From NCBI GenBank assembly GCA_944321085.1, contig CALUJY010000004.1, forward strand, positions 62,001-126,000: a stretch of DNA of 64,000 nt, written 5' to 3'. The first letter of the stretch is position 1; the number at the start of each line of letters is the position of its first letter. Shown here piece by piece: positions 16,772 to 25,863 of the stretch. A program made the position numbers and the translations under genes. Origin of the DNA: an uncultured Barnesiella sp. (GTDB lineage: Bacteria > Bacteroidota > Bacteroidia > Bacteroidales > Barnesiellaceae_A). The notes below the pieces were generated by a model. The model made no database searches and was not told the DNA's origin. It worked only from the letters and a program-made list of their open reading frames with translations.

Positions 16772-19567
16772 ATGAAATATTGTTATGTCATACTATTGTT
16801 GCTCTTTTCCTTTTCATTGCATACGATTTGTTATGCTGTGACCTTTTCTTATAAAGGAGTTGTTGCCGATGCTGCGACAGGTGAGCCTCTTTCCTTTGCC
16901 ACAGTCTCGTTGAGTGGCGATAAGAGCTACTCGGTACTTTCTGACGAACATGGGTTTTTTTCTATTGCCGCTGTTGTTGAGGGTGTTTACAGCCTGCAAG
17001 TTACGTATGTGGGATACAATCAGTTACGCCGGGAACTATCGATTCACGAAGATATTTCGGCGACACTGAAACTTACACAGTCGAGTAATGCACTTGCCGA
17101 GGTGGTAGTGACGGCACACGAGTCGCAGGGTATAGTGAGCGCTTCGAAAATCAACCGTGAGATGATGACTCACTTACAACCCACCAGCTTCACAGACCTA
17201 CTCGAACTCCTGCCCGGTAACATATCCCAAACACCCCAAATGGGACAGGTCAATACTATTCATTTACGTGAAACAGGTACGCTCGGAGCTTCGGGAACAC
17301 CCGTCTCCAATGCCGACTACTCCATTTCCTCTTTGGGGACACTCTTTGTCGTTGACGGTGCTCCTATCAATACCGACGCCAATTTGCAGAACATTCCCGG
17401 TACGATCGATTCTTCCTCGCCCGAGTATACCCGCGATGCGACGAATAAAGGCGTAGATATGCGCACTATCTCTACCGACGATATAGAGAGTGTCGAGATT
17501 GTGCGCGGCATTCCTTCGGCCGAGTATGGCAACCTCACCAGCGGATTGGTCAATATCAAGCGCATACGTCGCGCTACGCCACTTACGGCACGTTTCAAAG
17601 CCGATGAGTATAGCAAACTGTTCTCTGTGGGGAAAGGTTTTGCATTCGATAGTCATAATATGTTGTTGAATGTCGATGCCGGTTATTTGGACTCCCGGGT
17701 CGATCCTCGCAACCATCTCGAAAACTATAAGCGGGCTACATTTTCGTTGCGCATCACGCGCGATTGGATAGCTGAAAAATGGAGGCTTACATGGTCGCCG
17801 AGCGCCGACTATACCGGTTCTTTCGACGATGTGAAATCCGACCCCGACCTTAGCTATCAGAAAATCGATACTTATAAGTCTTCTTACAATCGGACTTCGC
17901 TCACCAACAATTTCGAGCTGATACTCCCGCATGTTCCATGGGTCAAAAGTATAGAACTTTTTTCGTCTGTAAGCATGCAGAGCGACCGTCTCGAACGTCG
18001 TAAGTTGGTCAGTCCACAACGCGCATCGGTGGCTCCTACCGTGTGGGGCGAAGGCATACACGATGGTACTTTTATTTTTTCGGAATATGTTGCCGATTAT
18101 GTCAGCGACGGTCGTCCCGTCAATGCTTTCTTGAAAGCCAAGTCGGAGTTGGAGTGGAATCCTTCTTTCGTCAAGCTCCTTTTACGTGGCGGAATAGAGT
18201 GGAACTATTCCAAAAACTTTGGGTTGGGACAGATTTACGACCCGTCACGTCCTCTTTCGGCATCATGGAGTACTCGCCCGCGTGCCTATCGCGATATTCC
18301 CGCTTTGCAGAATCTTTCGTTCTTTCTTGAAACCAATATCGTTGCCCGTGTGGACGAGCACAAAGTAGAGCTGCAAGCCGGAGTACGTTCTATTATGATG
18401 GTGGGGATGGACGAGCGTTATCTGTTGCAGGGGAAGCCCTATTTCGATCCGCGTTTTAATTTGCAATGGCGTTTCCCTGCCATCGGCCTTGCCGGTCGCG
18501 ACCTTGATATAAGCCTATCGGGAGGCTTTGGGTTGACAACCAAGATGCCTACGCTCGATTATCTCTATCCCGATACATGGTACAACGACATTGTGCAGCT
18601 CAACTATTATGACGTTCGTAATCCTCTCGAAAACAGCAGGGTGAATATCATCACTTATATAAAAGATATTACTAATTACGATTTGCAGCCGGCACGTAAC
18701 GTCAAGTGGGAGTTGCGAACCGACTTCTCTTATAACGGCAATCGGCTCTCGGTTTCATATTTCAGAGAAAACCTTACTTCGGGATTTCGATATGCCTCTT
18801 TTTATGCCCCTTTTGCCTATCGAGAGTATGACTATACCGCTATTGATGCCGATGCTTTGCAAGGACCTCCGTCCCTCGACGATATTCCCTATACCGACCG
18901 ACAGCGGTTAGATGGATACAAACAGCCCTCTAATGGCAGCCGTTTGAGCAAAGAAGGGGTTGAGTTTCAGTTTTCGTCACAACGTATTGCACCGTTACGT
19001 ACAGCAATTGTCATTAATGGCGCATGGTTTCGTTCTACCTATACGAACAGTCTTCCGATGTTCGAGACCGTTACCGATGTTGTAGACAACCGCCCTGTTT
19101 CTGACACTTATGTGGGGTTGTACGATTGGAATGATGGACGTATCAACGAACAATTTAACACCAACTTCATGCTCGATACGCAAGTTCCTGAGTGGGGGCT
19201 GATATTCTCTACTTCGGTACAGTGCGTATGGTTTGTTTCTACCCGGCAGATGTGGCGAAACGGCGTACCGGTAAGCTATATCGATGTTGCCGATGGGGCG
19301 TTGCACCCTTATACTGAGCAATCGGCTGCCGACCCTTATCTGCAATTCCTTATCAAAACTTATAACGACGATTCGTTTCGCTGGCAGACTGTACCTATCG
19401 CTTTGTATGTCAACCTAAAAGTCACCAAGACTATTGGTCGATGGTTGCGACTTTCGCTCTTTGCCAACCGTTTGCTCGACTATCTGCCCGATTATACATC
19501 AAACGGCTTGTTGGTACGCCGAAATGTCGACCCATATTTCGGCATGGAGTTGAATTTTTCTTTGTAA
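16772..19567 (+). CDS. TonB-dependent outer-membrane receptor
   Basis: 931 residues. Signal peptide (about 1-23), carboxypeptidase-regulatory-like domain (about 27-105: YKGVVADAATGEPLSFATVSL ... VTYVGYNQ), the EVVVTA strand that opens the plug, plug domain (about 120-265 with LFVVDGAPIN and SVEIVRGIPSAEYGN), then a barrel rich in alternating aromatic strands ending YFGMELNFSL. It moves a substrate across the outer membrane using TonB energy. No SusD partner follows; instead DUF4876 and DUF6850-like genes follow at 19 and 21 bases, which argues against a glycan system and for metal, heme, peptide or cofactor uptake. Confidence 0.9.
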   Translation: MKYCYVILLLLFSFSLHTICYAVTFSYKGVVADAATGEPLSFATVSLSGDKSYSVLSDEHGFFSIAAVVEGVYSLQVTYVGYNQLRRELSIHEDISATLKLTQSSNALAEVVVTAHESQGIVSASKINREMMTHLQPTSFTDLLELLPGNISQTPQMGQVNTIHLRETGTLGASGTPVSNADYSISSLGTLFVVDGAPINTDANLQNIPGTIDSSSPEYTRDATNKGVDMRTISTDDIESVEIVRGIPSAEYGNLTSGLVNIKRIRRATPLTARFKADEYSKLFSVGKGFAFDSHNMLLNVDAGYLDSRVDPRNHLENYKRATFSLRITRDWIAEKWRLTWSPSADYTGSFDDVKSDPDLSYQKIDTYKSSYNRTSLTNNFELILPHVPWVKSIELFSSVSMQSDRLERRKLVSPQRASVAPTVWGEGIHDGTFIFSEYVADYVSDGRPVNAFLKAKSELEWNPSFVKLLLRGGIEWNYSKNFGLGQIYDPSRPLSASWSTRPRAYRDIPALQNLSFFLETNIVARVDEHKVELQAGVRSIMMVGMDERYLLQGKPYFDPRFNLQWRFPAIGLAGRDLDISLSGGFGLTTKMPTLDYLYPDTWYNDIVQLNYYDVRNPLENSRVNIITYIKDITNYDLQPARNVKWELRTDFSYNGNRLSVSYFRENLTSGFRYASFYAPFAYREYDYTAIDADALQGPPSLDDIPYTDRQRLDGYKQPSNGSRLSKEGVEFQFSSQRIAPLRTAIVINGAWFRSTYTNSLPMFETVTDVVDNRPVSDTYVGLYDWNDGRINEQFNTNFMLDTQVPEWGLIFSTSVQCVWFVSTRQMWRNGVPVSYIDVADGALHPYTEQSAADPYLQFLIKTYNDDSFRWQTVPIALYVNLKVTKTIGRWLRLSLFANRLLDYLPDYTSNGLLVRRNVDPYFGMELNFSL

Positions 19568-19586
19568 TGATGTAAAAACGATAAAT

Positions 19587-20870
19587 ATGAAAAAAGTTAT
19601 TTTTATGATTATTTCTGCTGTGCTGACATTGCTGTACGGTTGTGAGAAAGAAAATGGAGTAAACTATGTAGCTGTATCGGTTATAGTCGAATATCCTGCC
19701 GACCTCGTGTCTCCGCAGACCGTATCGGAGAGTTTCGAGTTCCGCAATGTTACTACCGGTACCGTTTCGGTATTTGCCGAGCGTAACGGTATCTTACTAC
19801 CCGAAGGGCTGTATGACTGTTCCTATACAGCAGAAGTGAGGTATCTTTTTGGCAGTGATACCCTCACGGCTTCGGTACAAGGCATGACGCGCTCGGTACA
19901 ACTTTCTCCTGCTTCGTCGAAGGTGACGGTCAGCAGTTTCGTTCTCGAAGACAAAGGCGATTTTATTATTCAAGAAGTGTTTTTCACAGGCACCCTTTAT
20001 CCCACAGGAAAACAATATAACGGTACCGGATATGTCAGAATATACAATAATACCGATCACGTTTTATATGCCGATGGTCTCGCATTTATGGAGTCGAAGT
20101 TCAGCACGACGCAGAAATACGATTATACGCCAGATCTTCTCTCGTCGCACATGACTGTTCATGCCATCTACGTTATCCCCGGCTCGGGGCAGGAACATCC
20201 TGTTGTTCCCGGAGAGTCGCTTATCTTGTGCGATACAGGTATCGACCATCGGTTGGTCAATCCCAATGCCTTTGATTTGAGCCACGCCGATTTCGAGTGG
20301 TACGATGTCTCTTCTTCGCCTTCCAATCTCGATATAGATTCGCCCACAGTTCCTAACCTCGACAAATGGTATTGTTACACAAACAGTTTCTTTATTTTGC
20401 ACAATCGGGGTTTCAAGGCATGGGCTTTGGCTCGCATACCTCTTGATAAAGAAACCTTTCTTATCGAAAATCTCTATGAGTATAAGTATACAATGGTGTT
20501 GCCGGCTGGTACATTCCCTATGAGCCAGACAGCCTATAAAGTACCTAACGAATGGATTGTCGATGCCGTGAATGCAAGTGTTGCATCGGAATATGTGTGG
20601 AATGTCACCGATGCTTCGCTCGATCGTGGATATACCTATTGTGGAGAAATCGACCATGATAAGACACGCTATTTCAAGAGTGTACGTCGTAAGTTGCTCT
20701 ACAAAACAAGCGACGGTCGCTGCGTGCTTAAAGATACCAATAATTCAACGGTTGATTTCAATGCCGGTTGTGTCCCCTCTTTGATAGAAGAACAGCATAC
20801 AGCAGTCGATGCTAATGGAACACCGTCTGTTACTGTTACCTATGATGGCGTGACTCCCGTTGAAGAATAA
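19587..20870 (+). CDS. DUF4876 lipoprotein
   Basis: 427 residues. Lipoprotein signal with lipobox LYGC (Cys at about 19). Mostly beta, with an early domain (about 28-125), a central part containing GTLYPTGKQYNGTGYVRIYNNTDHVLYADGLA, and the AHVDFEWY-like and DKWYCYTNSFFILHNRG segments, which match my memory of DUF4876 proteins next to TonB receptors. Likely surface- or periplasm-facing partner of the receptor. 19 bases after the receptor, 21 before the barrel gene. Confidence 0.8.
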   Translation: MKKVIFMIISAVLTLLYGCEKENGVNYVAVSVIVEYPADLVSPQTVSESFEFRNVTTGTVSVFAERNGILLPEGLYDCSYTAEVRYLFGSDTLTASVQGMTRSVQLSPASSKVTVSSFVLEDKGDFIIQEVFFTGTLYPTGKQYNGTGYVRIYNNTDHVLYADGLAFMESKFSTTQKYDYTPDLLSSHMTVHAIYVIPGSGQEHPVVPGESLILCDTGIDHRLVNPNAFDLSHADFEWYDVSSSPSNLDIDSPTVPNLDKWYCYTNSFFILHNRGFKAWALARIPLDKETFLIENLYEYKYTMVLPAGTFPMSQTAYKVPNEWIVDAVNASVASEYVWNVTDASLDRGYTYCGEIDHDKTRYFKSVRRKLLYKTSDGRCVLKDTNNSTVDFNAGCVPSLIEEQHTAVDANGTPSVTVTYDGVTPVEE

Positions 20871-20891
20871 TCTTTTACTCTTATTCTAAAA

Positions 20892-22442
20892 ATGTCTGTT
20901 GCGAAATTTTTTTGTGCTCTCAATATTTGCTTGTCGTGTGTTACACCGACGATTGCAGCATTGTCGACCGACACTCTCTCGGCGTCTTCTCTTGGCATCC
21001 AAGAACGTATGTGGAGATACACCTCTTGCTTCCGACGCTTTGCTGACGACGTATATACTAATCCTGCTGCGCAATTTCATCGGTACGACTTTTCCCTCTC
21101 TTCGGCCTCTGTCAGAGGTGAGTATAATAAAGAGAGTGAACCACTTTACTACGAGGAGGGCGACGGGTACGATACTTTTTCCTTCGATGCTGATGCCTAT
21201 ATACGTCGCAACAGTTTTGTGCTTTGGGGCGATGCCGCTTATAACAACAGTCGTCTGCGGAATGTATGTTGGAATGAAACCTCCGACAGTCGTTTGTTAT
21301 ATCCTTATCTATCTGCCGACTCTGTGGGGGGCGACCTTAATAAAGAAAACTATTCTTTTTCAGGCGGTTATGCCGGAAGTGCAGGCCGTTTTGCATGGGG
21401 TGCCCGTCTTTCTTATATTGCAACTGTCGCATATCGCGGGGTAGATCCGCGTCCCAAGAATATAACGTCGCATCTCTCTTTATATCTTGGAGGCGCCTAT
21501 CTTTACGGACAGTATGGAATAGGCTTGTTTCTTGCAGGCGAAAAGTACAAACAGACCAACGACATAGATTTTTACAGTGAGTTGGGTAGTTCTAAGGTAT
21601 ATCATCGTACGGGGATGGGGATGCACTATGTTCGTTTTGCCGGTAATAACTGCGAGTCCTACTATAATGGTTATCGTTGGCGTGCAGGTATAGAGTTGCA
21701 TCCTATCGATGGTTCTGGATGGTATACGTGGGGAGAATTTGGTCGTTTCTCTTTTGAAAAAATACTGTCGTCGCTCAACGAGCTGCCAATGGCGGCTGTT
21801 ACCGAATATCAAGGAGTGGCAGGAGTGGGGTATAAACGACGTATCGACACTACCGCGTCGTGGGGAATACTTGTTGACGGCTGCTATATCGACCGTCGCG
21901 GTACCGAAAATATTTTCGGAGATGCTTCGGGCAATATCTATCCGCAAATAGCTTCTATGCAACCCTATCGCAATCGTATGATGTCCGTTTCTCTATCGGG
22001 TTATTACGAAGGGGGAACACTGTCTCGACTTTCATACGCTGTGCAGCCGCGAATGAGCAGTTTTTCGTTGACTACGACTTATGCCTATCCGGTACGTAGT
22101 ATGGAGGTGAATCATATTGATGCAGGAATTGACTTTTACCTCTCTTATATCGTAGGACGCTCCTTGTGGCGATTTGAGGCTGGTACAGGTTATAGTATGG
22201 CTTATGCTTGTAATCTTATTGTAGCTACTGTCGAGGGAGGCGACGATGTTTTATTACCCGTTTTACAACATACCTATCGCTCTCTTGCTGCTTCCGATTG
22301 GAGTCTCGCAGCATCGCTCTGTTATGCTTACCGCCTTAAAGGAGATTACATGCTGGCTCTTTGTCTTGCATGGCAACATCGCCGCTACGATATAGACATT
22401 GCTACTCATTATGCGACGGCTTCGCTCTCTTTGGTGTTCTGA
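20892..22442 (+). CDS. DUF6850-like outer-membrane beta-barrel protein
   Basis: 516 residues. Signal peptide (about 1-22), then many amphipathic antiparallel strands with Tyr/Trp girdles (SFVLWGDAAYNN, FAWGARLSYIA, WYTWGEFGRFSF, YKLRFEAGTGYSMAY type) and a C-terminal strand ending LSLVF, the usual barrel terminal signature. Reads like the DUF6850 family that accompanies TonB receptors and DUF4876 in Bacteroidota. Third gene of the rightward arm. No role is known to me; it may be a second channel or an assembly partner. Confidence 0.72.
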   Translation: MSVAKFFCALNICLSCVTPTIAALSTDTLSASSLGIQERMWRYTSCFRRFADDVYTNPAAQFHRYDFSLSSASVRGEYNKESEPLYYEEGDGYDTFSFDADAYIRRNSFVLWGDAAYNNSRLRNVCWNETSDSRLLYPYLSADSVGGDLNKENYSFSGGYAGSAGRFAWGARLSYIATVAYRGVDPRPKNITSHLSLYLGGAYLYGQYGIGLFLAGEKYKQTNDIDFYSELGSSKVYHRTGMGMHYVRFAGNNCESYYNGYRWRAGIELHPIDGSGWYTWGEFGRFSFEKILSSLNELPMAAVTEYQGVAGVGYKRRIDTTASWGILVDGCYIDRRGTENIFGDASGNIYPQIASMQPYRNRMMSVSLSGYYEGGTLSRLSYAVQPRMSSFSLTTTYAYPVRSMEVNHIDAGIDFYLSYIVGRSLWRFEAGTGYSMAYACNLIVATVEGGDDVLLPVLQHTYRSLAASDWSLAASLCYAYRLKGDYMLALCLAWQHRRYDIDIATHYATASLSLVF

Positions 22443-22498
22443 GCCGGTATTAGCAAAGATGACTTTTATAATGCATTCGAGGCAATAACTTCGGTCGC

Positions 22499-24217
22499 TC
22501 ACTCTTGGTGTTGCAGTTCATGTACGATTGATTGCAAGAACTCGTTGAGGCTGATGTTATGCGGCAACTTCAATTTATTGCGCAGTCTGTTGCGTTTGGT
22601 ATAGATACTCTTGTTGTTCGAGTAATTGAAAAGAATGCGTATCTGTTGCGGGGTGAAGTGAAGGCACTCCATACAACAAATATTGATGTCGTCGTTGTTG
22701 AGCCGCGGATAGTTTTCGCGCAAATAGCCCGGTACGTCGCCGCAGTATAGTGTGACGATTTTTTGTAAGTCATTGAGTACCGACTCTTTATTGTCGTTAC
22801 ATAATTTCAGGTATTCGCGGCATTTGCGATAAAATTCCTCGTTGTTGTTTTCATAGGCGTCGGTCATTTCCAAGAGCCGGCGCAGAGTCTCGATGCGTAT
22901 GTCTAATGTGTTGATGAATAAGAATTTGTTGTCTTTTTGTGAGTCGGCAAACTGTTTTAGCGTGTCGAATTGTTTTTTCAAGGATGTGTAATTGGATTTT
23001 GCATCTTCGAGCAAATGATAATATTCGTTTATCCGGGCTTCTTTATGGCGCAAATAGAGCAGTAAGGTCAATAAGAAGAGTATGACAGCAGTGGTCAATA
23101 TAGCCGTAACGATGATATGTCTCATACGCAACATTTTGTATGACTGAGCCAATAACCGGTTCTTGTATTTTATTTCCAATGCCTTGATAGAACTCTCTTG
23201 CTGTTCAAAATGCACTTTGTTGGTTATTTCGGTATATTTTTCACTGCATGCCAATGCCTCGCGATAACGTTGCATATCGTTCAGAATATCGCCTTTCAAG
23301 GCATAGTATCCCAAGAGTGTCTCATCGTTTTCTTCTGCCCGGTGAGCATAATGTTCTATGTAATAAAGAGCCGAGTCGTTTTCGCCCAACCGGTGGCAGA
23401 TGTTGCTCAACAAAAAGAACTGTGCCGTGTCGGCTATGCCGTTGCAATAACGGGCAAATGCCGTTGTCAGTACCTTTTTCGATTTCGGGAGGCAGCTGTC
23501 TATATTGGCATACAGTGAGGCGCGATATATCTCCGTCTCATACAGTATGGCAGTGTCGGCAATGGATTGTGCCAGCTCTTGAGCTTGGTCTAACGACTCT
23601 AAGGCGTGCATAGTATCACCCATACAGTCGTAGGCGTTAGATAAGGAAAGGTACGAGTAGCAGGCATTTTTGGTATTACCGCTTTTCAGATAGTGGTGTA
23701 TAGACCGTTGGTACATTTTTATCTCTTCTTCCATATTATATTGGAAGCTGTATAGGTAGCCGCGGTTGGCAAAGAGTAAGCCCAACATTTCGTTGTTGTC
23801 AGCATCGTTCAAAAATACTTCCGCTATGATAGAAGTCTTTATCGCCATGTCAATCTCTTCGGCATTTTCATATATCCGAGCTAAGTAGTAGAGTGCTATG
23901 CCATATTCGGGCATTCTCTTGTGCTTGCTGTAATAGTTTATTGCCGGGGCAATGATAGAATCGTCGGCGATGTCAACTCCCATTTTGTCTAACGCCTGTG
24001 AGTATAGCAAGGCATACCGAGCTTTGTCGGGAGCCGTTGTTATAGAGCGGGTGTTTATGTCGGAGAGTATGGCAAGAGCACTGTCGGCATGTAGTTGCAT
24101 AACCTCTGCCGCAAGGTCCAGCGAGGCCGTGATGTCTGCCTCCGCCTCTTTGTGGCAGGCGGTGACTATATGGAGTGTAAGAAGAAGCGTCGGTATGAGA
24201 TAGATGAGGCGTTTCAT
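22499..24217 (-). CDS. Membrane-anchored TPR regulator with C-terminal HTH
   Basis: 572 residues. Lipobox-like N-terminus (IVTAC, Cys at about 21), TPR-like helical repeats (about 40-340), one membrane helix (about 368-392), a coiled-coil linker, and a C-terminal helical domain (about 500-572: LNNDDINICCMECLHFTPQQIRILF...NKSIYTKRNRLRNKL) that resembles a LuxR-type DNA-binding domain. The architecture is that of a one-component transmembrane sensor. Convergent with the DUF6850-like gene and 44 bases downstream of a second regulator of the same layout. ATG preceded by CGAT. Confidence 0.75.
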   Translation of the reverse strand: MKRLIYLIPTLLLTLHIVTACHKEAEADITASLDLAAEVMQLHADSALAILSDINTRSITTAPDKARYALLYSQALDKMGVDIADDSIIAPAINYYSKHKRMPEYGIALYYLARIYENAEEIDMAIKTSIIAEVFLNDADNNEMLGLLFANRGYLYSFQYNMEEEIKMYQRSIHHYLKSGNTKNACYSYLSLSNAYDCMGDTMHALESLDQAQELAQSIADTAILYETEIYRASLYANIDSCLPKSKKVLTTAFARYCNGIADTAQFFLLSNICHRLGENDSALYYIEHYAHRAEENDETLLGYYALKGDILNDMQRYREALACSEKYTEITNKVHFEQQESSIKALEIKYKNRLLAQSYKMLRMRHIIVTAILTTAVILFLLTLLLYLRHKEARINEYYHLLEDAKSNYTSLKKQFDTLKQFADSQKDNKFLFINTLDIRIETLRRLLEMTDAYENNNEEFYRKCREYLKLCNDNKESVLNDLQKIVTLYCGDVPGYLRENYPRLNNDDINICCMECLHFTPQQIRILFNYSNNKSIYTKRNRLRNKLKLPHNISLNEFLQSIVHELQHQE

Positions 24218-24261
24218 ATCGTGCGTGTTTTTGTGTCGAAGGCGATTGCTGATGATAATGG

Positions 24262-25749
24262 CTAATTGGAAAAGTCTCTTAGAAGTTCTTCTAACGATTC
24301 TGTTGGGTTCAGTCCCAATTTCTTACGTAATCGCTGCCGTATTTTTCTGATAGATTCTATTTGTATATTCAGTATGAAGGCGATTTGTTTACTATCGAGA
24401 CCCGAACAGGCAAAAGCACAAAATCGTAATTCATGTTCGCTGAGATTAGGATATTTACTTTTGAGTTTTTGAAAAAAGGTAGGATGTATTTTTTCAAACG
24501 CCTCTTTGAAAGCGTGCCAGTTTGTAGCATCTTGCAGATGGTATTTTATCTGTGTATCTATGGTGCGAGCTATATCGGCCGGTACTTTTCCGCTTTCGTT
24601 GGCATCTGTGATTTGTTGTTGTATCGATTTTAGTGCATTGGCTTTTTCTTCTAATATCATGAGGTTGAAGCATAAGCGACGATTTTGGTTTTCGAGTTCG
24701 AGTTTTCTCGATTCGTTTTGCAGGCGTTCGTTTTCCAACAATGTGGTCAGCTCGCGGTTCTTTGCCTCTTTCAGCTCCTGTTCCATGCGCTCTTGGCGTT
24801 TCTTATTGCGCAAGATGATGATAATGCCTACCACAATAAGCACAATCAACGCAAAAGCAAGAATTATAATTTGTTGCAACAACCGTCTTTTTTCCTGCTC
24901 TTGTTGTATCTGCATTTCATAATTCTTGATGGTGTTGAGCGATTCCATTCGCTTTATCTGGGAGGCGTACGTAATGTGCTCTGTCGATTCTTTGACGGTG
25001 TAGTATTTGTTCCAATATACCGTGGCGCTGTCGTATTGCTGTATGGCGGTATAATTGTATATCAACCCTAAAATACAGTTTGCAATCGTAGGGTCGTCAC
25101 GTTTTTCGGCTTCGGCAAGAGCCTCGCGGTATAGTTCTATCGAAGCGGGATATTCTTTTCGGAGATAATGATAAAAACCTATGTGAGTATTGCGTTTATA
25201 TTCGATGATGCTGTCTGTGATGGGCAATTTGGCCAAAACATCTATATAGTGGCGGTAAGCATCCATGTCGTCGGCATTTAATAAAGAACGGAGCAGCGAA
25301 AACAGTACGCTGGCATGGTACCCCGTATCTTGTCGGGTGATGGGATTCGACTCCAAAGATAATAGTATCGACAACGCTTTGTCTTCTTCGCCCTGCTTAA
25401 AGTAACAGTTGGCTATGTTGAGCTTTATTTTGGTCGTAGAGATGCTGTCTCCGATTTCCTTGAAATATTTTTCGGCTTGCTCGAAATTTTTGAGAGCCGG
25501 CTCTGTCTCGTTCAGATGGTCGAAAAGATTTCCCAGTTTGTTGTGCGTATCGGCAAGGTACCCATAAGCCTTTTCGTTCTTATATTTCTCGGCAGCTTGT
25601 GTAAGAAGCAGATAGTCGTTAAAGAGGTTGCCTTCTGCTTGATACTCCCGGTGTCGTTGCAACAAATTTGTCCGTGCTGTGTCGGGTTCTGAGGCAGGGC
25701 AATAGATAGCAAGCGTACTAAATAAGACAAGTAATATCGGTAACTTCAT
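24262..25749 (-). CDS. Membrane-anchored TPR regulator with LuxR-type HTH
   Basis: 495 residues. Signal or anchor (about 1-20), TPR repeats (about 60-265: YLADTHNKLGNLFDHLNE, NIANCYFKQGEEDKALSI), a membrane helix (about 292-312), a coiled coil (about 315-380), and an HTH at the C-terminus (LSEHELRFCAFACSGLDSKQ..ILNI.IESIRKIRQRLRKKLGL) that is clearly LuxR/GerE-like. Predicted to sense in the periplasm and bind DNA at the membrane. It lies between the other regulator and the divergent adhesin-like gene, 114 bases apart, which is a plausible target. ATG preceded by CGAT; TAATTTTG sits only 5 bases upstream. Confidence 0.8.
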   Translation of the reverse strand: MKLPILLVLFSTLAIYCPASEPDTARTNLLQRHREYQAEGNLFNDYLLLTQAAEKYKNEKAYGYLADTHNKLGNLFDHLNETEPALKNFEQAEKYFKEIGDSISTTKIKLNIANCYFKQGEEDKALSILLSLESNPITRQDTGYHASVLFSLLRSLLNADDMDAYRHYIDVLAKLPITDSIIEYKRNTHIGFYHYLRKEYPASIELYREALAEAEKRDDPTIANCILGLIYNYTAIQQYDSATVYWNKYYTVKESTEHITYASQIKRMESLNTIKNYEMQIQQEQEKRRLLQQIIILAFALIVLIVVGIIIILRNKKRQERMEQELKEAKNRELTTLLENERLQNESRKLELENQNRRLCFNLMILEEKANALKSIQQQITDANESGKVPADIARTIDTQIKYHLQDATNWHAFKEAFEKIHPTFFQKLKSKYPNLSEHELRFCAFACSGLDSKQIAFILNIQIESIRKIRQRLRKKLGLNPTESLEELLRDFSN

Positions 25750-25863
25750 ATCGCAAAATTACAGAAAATTAATCTTGTCCCTATATTGTCCCTATCTGAA
25801 ATTACGTTTTTTTGCTAGTTAAGGTAATATTTGCGTCTGTAAAAATCAAACAAAAAAGTGCTT

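Noticed and set aside
16772..22442. Sus-type polysaccharide utilisation locus
   Set aside because: No SusD-like lipoprotein or carbohydrate-active enzyme accompanies the TonB receptor; the partners are DUF4876 and a barrel protein.
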